Shown here one piece after another: positions 60,243 through 64,000 of a stretch of 64,000 nucleotides of DNA. Within the stretch, counting starts at the first letter, position 1, and every line of letters begins with the position of its first letter. The notes beneath the pieces were generated by a model that worked only from the letters and a program-made list of their open reading frames with translations, had not been told where the DNA came from and did no database searches. Location: NCBI GenBank assembly GCA_900769645.1, contig CAAGHI010000017.1, positions 10,262 to 74,261 of the forward strand, in the 5' to 3' direction. The position numbers were made by a program, and so were the translations under genes. This stretch comes from Candidatus Gastranaerophilales bacterium (lineage in GTDB: Bacteria > Cyanobacteriota > Vampirovibrionia > Gastranaerophilales > Gastranaerophilaceae).

Positions 60243-60255
60243 ACAAGGATTATAA

Positions 60256-60729
60256 ATGGCAAGTTCTATTAAAAATTTTGAAAACAGTTTAAGAGATTAT
60301 CTAATGAATATGCAGTCAGATGCGTATTCCACGCCAGCGAAACTTCACCAAAAGTATAATAATTTGAAGGTTTGTATGGACGTAAATTCTTCTGTTCCAC
60401 AGTTTTGTGTATCTGTAAATATTTCAGAAGTTTGCTATGCAATTAATCCATTAACAAAAATTAGTGGAAGTATGGGCTCTGATGAACGATTTATCCAAAT
60501 GTGGGCTTCTCGTCCTAATATTAACGGCGAGTTGATGAAATATTGGGTTTACCTTTCAAAAACAAATTTGCTAATTAAAGAAAAACAACTTGTGACACCA
60601 GAAAAAACTTCTGAAAAAGAGGATTTAGATGAAGTTACAGAGATAATAACAGGCTTTGGCAGTCGCAAAAAAATAAAAGTATCAGAAGCAATTTTGAGAG
60701 AAGGAAAATATGGCGAAAACGTTAAATGA
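60256..60729 (+). CDS. Small hypothetical protein, paralogue A
   Basis: A 157-residue protein. Residues ~8-100 align with the next gene: LRDYLMNMQSDAY / LKRYIIELQSDAH, YNNLKVCMD / YNNLKLAME, MGSDERFIQMW / LGPDERYVIRW. A C-terminal extension (~105-157) is Lys/Glu-rich and ends GKYGENVK. It has no signal peptide. The ATG lies 13 bases after the DUF711 stop with AAGGATT upstream. The domain does not match a family I know; the pair probably arose by tandem duplication. Confidence 0.65.
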   Translation: MASSIKNFENSLRDYLMNMQSDAYSTPAKLHQKYNNLKVCMDVNSSVPQFCVSVNISEVCYAINPLTKISGSMGSDERFIQMWASRPNINGELMKYWVYLSKTNLLIKEKQLVTPEKTSEKEDLDEVTEIITGFGSRKKIKVSEAILREGKYGENVK

Positions 60730-61045
60730 GCATGCTGGTGATTTGAAAAGATATATAATTGAATTGCAATCGGACGCACACAACCAAGGTAGTGTACGAG
60801 TTGAACGGTACAACAATTTAAAGTTGGCAATGGAGCCGAATGCAAACCATAATCCGCATGTTGTTGTTGATATGACGATGTCGTCTGCTGAATTTGAGCT
60901 TAAAATGGGGCAAAAATTAAATGGCGGACTTGGACCTGATGAAAGATATGTTATACGTTGGTTGAGCAAGTCTGGAACTTTACCTGCATTGATGGATACT
61001 TGGCGTACAATTATAAAAAATGGTGGTCGAGAAAAAGATGAGTAG
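60710..61045 (+). CDS. Small hypothetical protein, paralogue B
   Basis: A 111-residue protein, the shorter copy of the preceding gene, without its C-terminal extension. It starts inside the last 20 bases of the preceding gene, so the two are coupled. The shared fold looks like alpha-beta with a conserved central DER(F/Y) acid-base cluster and two aromatic residues. It ends before ribE. Why a riboflavin gene follows an unknown pair is not clear; shared transcription is likely, shared function unproven. Confidence 0.65.
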   Translation: MAKTLNEHAGDLKRYIIELQSDAHNQGSVRVERYNNLKLAMEPNANHNPHVVVDMTMSSAEFELKMGQKLNGGLGPDERYVIRWLSKSGTLPALMDTWRTIIKNGGREKDE

Positions 61046-61074
61046 TTTAAATCTTTTCATGTTAAAATGTGGGT

Positions 61075-61668
61075 ATGTTTACAGGTATTGTAGAAGAAAT
61101 CGGAAAAGTTAAGAGTTTTGACGGGAAACACCTTGTTGTAGAGTGCGTAAAAGTTCTTGATGGTACGCAATTAGGTGATAGCATCTCAATTAACGGGTGT
61201 TGTCAAACAGTAGTTTCCATGAGTTCAAATTCGTTTTCGGCAGACGTTAGCGCTGAAACTTTACGTGTTACAAAAGGTTTCAAGACCGGTGAAAACGTTA
61301 ATCTTGAACGTGCTTTAACTCCTCAAACCAGAATGGGCGGACATATTGTACAAGGTCATGTTGATGGGGTTGCACGATATTTGGGCGAAATGAGGTTTGA
61401 AGTAACGAAAGAACTTGATAAATACATTGTTTACAAGGGTTCGATTACTGTAAACGGTGTTAGCTTAACGGTTTCAAAGAATGAAGGGACTACTTTTTGC
61501 GTTGCAATAATTCCGCATACGCTAGAAAATACAAACCTAAAAGACTTGAAAGCAGGCGATTTGGTCAATATCGAAACAGATATTTTGGGACGATATGTTG
61601 AAAAATTTTTATCAATGAAAGATAATAATTTGACAGAAGATTTTTTGAAAGAAAATGGGTTTATGTAA
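61075..61668 (+). CDS. ribE: Riboflavin synthase (alpha chain) RibE
   Basis: RibE dismutates two 6,7-dimethyl-8-ribityllumazines to riboflavin. The 197-residue protein has two lumazine-binding barrels: MFTGIVEEIGKV ... GDSISINGCCQTVV ... DVSAETLRVT and GGHIVQGHVDGVARYLG ... SITVNGVSLTVS ... IPHTLENTNL. The start at 61075 matches the conserved MFTGIV; two upstream in-frame codons are not needed. It is directly followed by ribBA (one-base gap), while ribD and ribH are not in the window. Confidence 0.95.
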   Translation: MFTGIVEEIGKVKSFDGKHLVVECVKVLDGTQLGDSISINGCCQTVVSMSSNSFSADVSAETLRVTKGFKTGENVNLERALTPQTRMGGHIVQGHVDGVARYLGEMRFEVTKELDKYIVYKGSITVNGVSLTVSKNEGTTFCVAIIPHTLENTNLKDLKAGDLVNIETDILGRYVEKFLSMKDNNLTEDFLKENGFM

Positions 61669-61669
61669 A

Positions 61670-62878
61670 ATGGACGAATTCAAATTTGACAGTATAGAAA
61701 GTGCACTAGAGGACTTTAAAGCAGGTAAAATGCTTATTGTTGCCGACGATGAAGACAGAGAAAACGAAGGCGATTTGATATGTTCAGGTCAGATGGTGAC
61801 ACCTGAGATTATAAAATTTATGGCAGAGCACGCAAAAGGTTTGATTTGCCTTGCGATTGCGCCTGAAATTGCTGAGAAAATGCAGTTGCCGCAAATGGTT
61901 GAGCAAAATAATGAGTCTATGAAAACAGCTTTTACTGTAAGTATTGATGCGGCTGAAAAATATGGTGTGACAACCGGAATTTCAGCATTTGACAGGGCAA
62001 AAACAATAGAGGTTTGTCTTGCGCCTGACGCTCAACCGTCGGATTTAAGACGCCCTGGACACTTGTTCCCTTGTGTAGCAAGAAAGGGTGGGGTTTTGAC
62101 TCGCACAGGTCATACAGAAGCTGTTGTAGATTTGGCAAGGTTATGCGGGCATGTTCCGGCTGGTCCTATGTGCGAAATTATGGCAGAAGACGGACACATG
62201 GCACGCCGTGACGATTTGTACAAGTTTGCCAAAAAACATGGGATAAAATTTATTTCTGTTGCAGAATTGATTGCGTACCGCTTGAAGTCAGAAAAAATTG
62301 TTACCCGTGAGGCGGAAGCTCACTTGCCAACTCAATTTGGCGATTTTGAAATTTGTGGATACTTAAACCATTTGACAGGGCAAGAATGTGTTGCACTTGT
62401 GAAAGACGATGGCTCCGATAAAATCCCGCTTGTTCGAGTTCATAGCGAATGCTTGACAGGCGACATTTTCCACAGTTTAAAATGCGACTGTAATTACCAA
62501 TTGCACAGTGCATTAAAGATGATTAACGAGTACGGAAAAGGTGCACTAGTCTACATGAAAGGGCATGAAGGTCGTGGAATTGGAATTATAAACAAAATTA
62601 AAGCATACCATCTTCAAGAAGAAGGGCAAGATACAGTTGAAGCGAATGTTTCACTAGGGTTTAAGCCTGATTTGAGAGATTACGGCATGGGTGCTCAGAT
62701 AATTCGTGACTTAGGGTTTAACAATTTTAATTTAATTACCAATAATCCGAAAAAAATCGTCGGTTTGAAGGGTTACGGATTAACTGTACATGATATAGTT
62801 AAAATACCGCCATATATTAACGAGTTCAACAAGCGATATATGGAAACTAAAAAAGAGAAAATGCACCACATGATATAA
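61670..62878 (+). CDS. ribBA: Bifunctional DHBP synthase / GTP cyclohydrolase II RibBA
   Basis: RibBA makes both riboflavin precursors. The ~402-residue protein has the DHBP synthase half (ADDEDRENEGDLIC acid residues, RRPGHLFPCVARKGGVLTRTGHTEA as a span) and the GTP cyclohydrolase II half (VRVHSECLTGDIFHSLKCDCNYQL with the zinc Cys residues, MKGHEGRGIGI, DLRDYGMGAQI). The ATG at 61670 follows the ribE stop by one base, so they are coupled. All catalytic residues appear present. No FMN riboswitch is visible upstream of ribE. Confidence 0.95.
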   Translation: MDEFKFDSIESALEDFKAGKMLIVADDEDRENEGDLICSGQMVTPEIIKFMAEHAKGLICLAIAPEIAEKMQLPQMVEQNNESMKTAFTVSIDAAEKYGVTTGISAFDRAKTIEVCLAPDAQPSDLRRPGHLFPCVARKGGVLTRTGHTEAVVDLARLCGHVPAGPMCEIMAEDGHMARRDDLYKFAKKHGIKFISVAELIAYRLKSEKIVTREAEAHLPTQFGDFEICGYLNHLTGQECVALVKDDGSDKIPLVRVHSECLTGDIFHSLKCDCNYQLHSALKMINEYGKGALVYMKGHEGRGIGIINKIKAYHLQEEGQDTVEANVSLGFKPDLRDYGMGAQIIRDLGFNNFNLITNNPKKIVGLKGYGLTVHDIVKIPPYINEFNKRYMETKKEKMHHMI

Positions 62879-62897
62879 TTAACAAGGAATTGAGAAA

Positions 62898-63893
62898 ATG
62901 ACTGACGTAAACCAAAACTATGAGGCAAGATTACTAACTCCAAACGATTACAAGGCGTTTGCAGCTGTTTACAATGATTTTAGAAGTAGAGCGGTTAGTG
63001 AATATAATTTTGAACTTGATCCGCTAGACTTTGAAGGTTTTGTGGAAGCTGTTGAGAAAAAGTTAATCGAGTGCGTTGTTTTGTTCGAAAATTCAATTCC
63101 TGTTGCGTTTTTAGTTTATACAACAGCGATTTCTGAGGCGATTGAGCTAAACATTATTCACTCTTTGAAAATGGAAAATATGGTTGAAAGAGCGATGTAT
63201 TTGGTTAAAAAATTCCTTGAACTTACTAAAGCTGAAAGACTTGATAAAGTTGTATGTTACCCGATGTTAGGCTCTCAAAAAGAGTTGATTGGTGACATTG
63301 CACGCTATGGTTTTAAGTTTGTGGGAATTGCTGTTTTGAGATTTATGATGGCTGGTACGAATTCTCGTGATATCTTGAAAATTACGCAATTGACTCCGCT
63401 TGACGGCGAATACAAACTTGTGGATTGGCAAGACAAGTATTTTGAGGACGCTGTTGAAGTTGTTCAAGAAGGTTTTGAGGACAGTGCTGACGCTTTGTTT
63501 GACCCGAGATTTAAGTCTATTGACGGTACACGAGATATTATTACAAAGATTGTGAAAAATATTTATGCGGAATTTTTACCTGAGGCAACAACTATTTTGC
63601 TTTGCAATAATATTCCTGTCGGTTTTTGTTTTATGAACCTTACTGGTGGCAGAATTGCGAATATTCCTATTGTTGCGATTAGAAAAGAACATCAAGGCAA
63701 AGGCTTGTCAAAACACATGCTTAAACATTCGATTGAAAAGCTAATTGCGATGGCTGATGAGGGCACAAAACTGATTAGTGAAGTTAATACGACAACAGAA
63801 ACGAATAATTTCCAAGCCTTGAAAATGTATCGCCATTTAGGTTTTAAAGAGGATTACAACTATCCGCAATCTTATTTGCCGGTGAAGGAATAG
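62898..63893 (+). CDS. GNAT family N-acetyltransferase, two domains
   Basis: A 331-residue protein with two GNAT-like halves. The C-terminal half has the acetyl-CoA site: NIPIVAIRKEHQGKGLSKHMLKHSI (span, with Q/RxxGxG/A) and NNFQALKMYRHLGFKEDYNY, where aromatic residues bind substrate. The N-terminal half (residues ~1-160) is less typical and may be a degenerate domain. It is cytoplasmic with a plain ribosome site (AAGGAATTGAG). It starts 19 bases after ribBA on the same strand, ending the long plus-strand run. The substrate is unknown. Confidence 0.85.
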   Translation: MTDVNQNYEARLLTPNDYKAFAAVYNDFRSRAVSEYNFELDPLDFEGFVEAVEKKLIECVVLFENSIPVAFLVYTTAISEAIELNIIHSLKMENMVERAMYLVKKFLELTKAERLDKVVCYPMLGSQKELIGDIARYGFKFVGIAVLRFMMAGTNSRDILKITQLTPLDGEYKLVDWQDKYFEDAVEVVQEGFEDSADALFDPRFKSIDGTRDIITKIVKNIYAEFLPEATTILLCNNIPVGFCFMNLTGGRIANIPIVAIRKEHQGKGLSKHMLKHSIEKLIAMADEGTKLISEVNTTTETNNFQALKMYRHLGFKEDYNYPQSYLPVKE

Positions 63894-63904
63894 GTACAAG
63901 TTTT

Positions 63905-64000
63905 TTGAAGTGAATAAGTGAATAGGTGAATAAGAAAATAAGTTCATATAGTTCGCTTCGCTCAAGAATATACTTTGGTGCGATAGCACCTGTAACGAAC
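63905..64000. repeat. 8-bp-period arm plus core, running past the window end
   Basis: Units AAGTGAAT, AAGTGAAT, AGGTGAAT, AAGAAAAT, AAGTTCAT, then a core with AGTTCGCTTCGCTCAAG, TACTTTGGTGCGATAGCACC and TGTAACGAAC. The core is a near-identical, opposite-orientation copy of the one at 16361-16423. The matching right arm would lie beyond the window. Confidence 0.85.

Overview
The window is AT-rich DNA with Gram-negative envelope genes (lpxA, a C-terminal beta-barrel autotransporter, dTDP-rhamnose genes, murJ). It also carries small pilin-like and HEAT-repeat proteins, and many intergenic repeats. No photosynthesis gene is present. The mix (PBS-lyase-type HEAT protein, 'FTLAEVLITLGII' pilin, GH57 enzyme, SpoIID-like protein, short exported proteins) suggests a non-photosynthetic relative of Cyanobacteria, such as a gut Gastranaerophilales/Vampirovibrionia genome. 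That placement is an inference from gene content; no marker gene settles it.

Layout. 1-5100: phosphohexomutase (cut by the window edge) and acpS, an isolated phage tail-fibre pair, a zinc-peptidase-like protein, a CopG protein and two unknowns. 5160-8090: dTDP-rhamnose genes rfbC, rfbB and rfbD, with a four-helix-bundle (S23-type) gene inside a 417-bp inverted-repeat element between rfbB and rfbD. 8100-21200: small regulators, a membrane-anchored small-heat-shock-like protein, clpB, murJ, a SpoIID/LytB protein and a 1346-residue autotransporter with Pmp-like GGA(I) repeats. 21200-32150: a TSCPD protein, a broken VRR-NUC gene, tRNA-Arg, a gene split by a G9 tract, alaS, two XRE regulators, a relic REP-associated transposase, an S41 protease, a pilin-like gene and a HEAT protein. 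32450-50280: histidine kinase, GH57 enzyme, dut with a phosphoesterase, lpxA, an M29 aminopeptidase, an HxlR regulator, bioB, prs, prmC, a TPR protein and an FtsB/DivIC-like protein. 50489-56886: a surface-polysaccharide cluster on the minus strand, with two broken genes, ending against tRNA-Ile. 57257-63893: a plus-strand run of a ZorA/ZorB-like (MotA/ExbB plus OmpA) pair, a DUF711 protein, two paralogous small unknowns, ribE, ribBA and a GNAT protein.

The most distinctive feature is a family of intergenic inverted repeats. Their arms are tandem 8-bp units of the form ARGNNNNT. The 4-base word differs between copies but the frame is kept, and the arms often join a core related to AAGTTCGTTACAG. 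They lie beside, or overlap the ends of, rfbC, rfbB and other genes; one pair tightly brackets the S23-type gene. A second family is REP-like GC-rich palindromes (GTAGG-TTGGGC...GCCCAAC), and the window carries a C-terminal relic of the transposase type usually linked to such repeats. Two long G tracts (G9, G10) lie at or near coding starts and look like phase-variation sites. Four mostly small genes share an upstream motif resembling a sigma-28 promoter.
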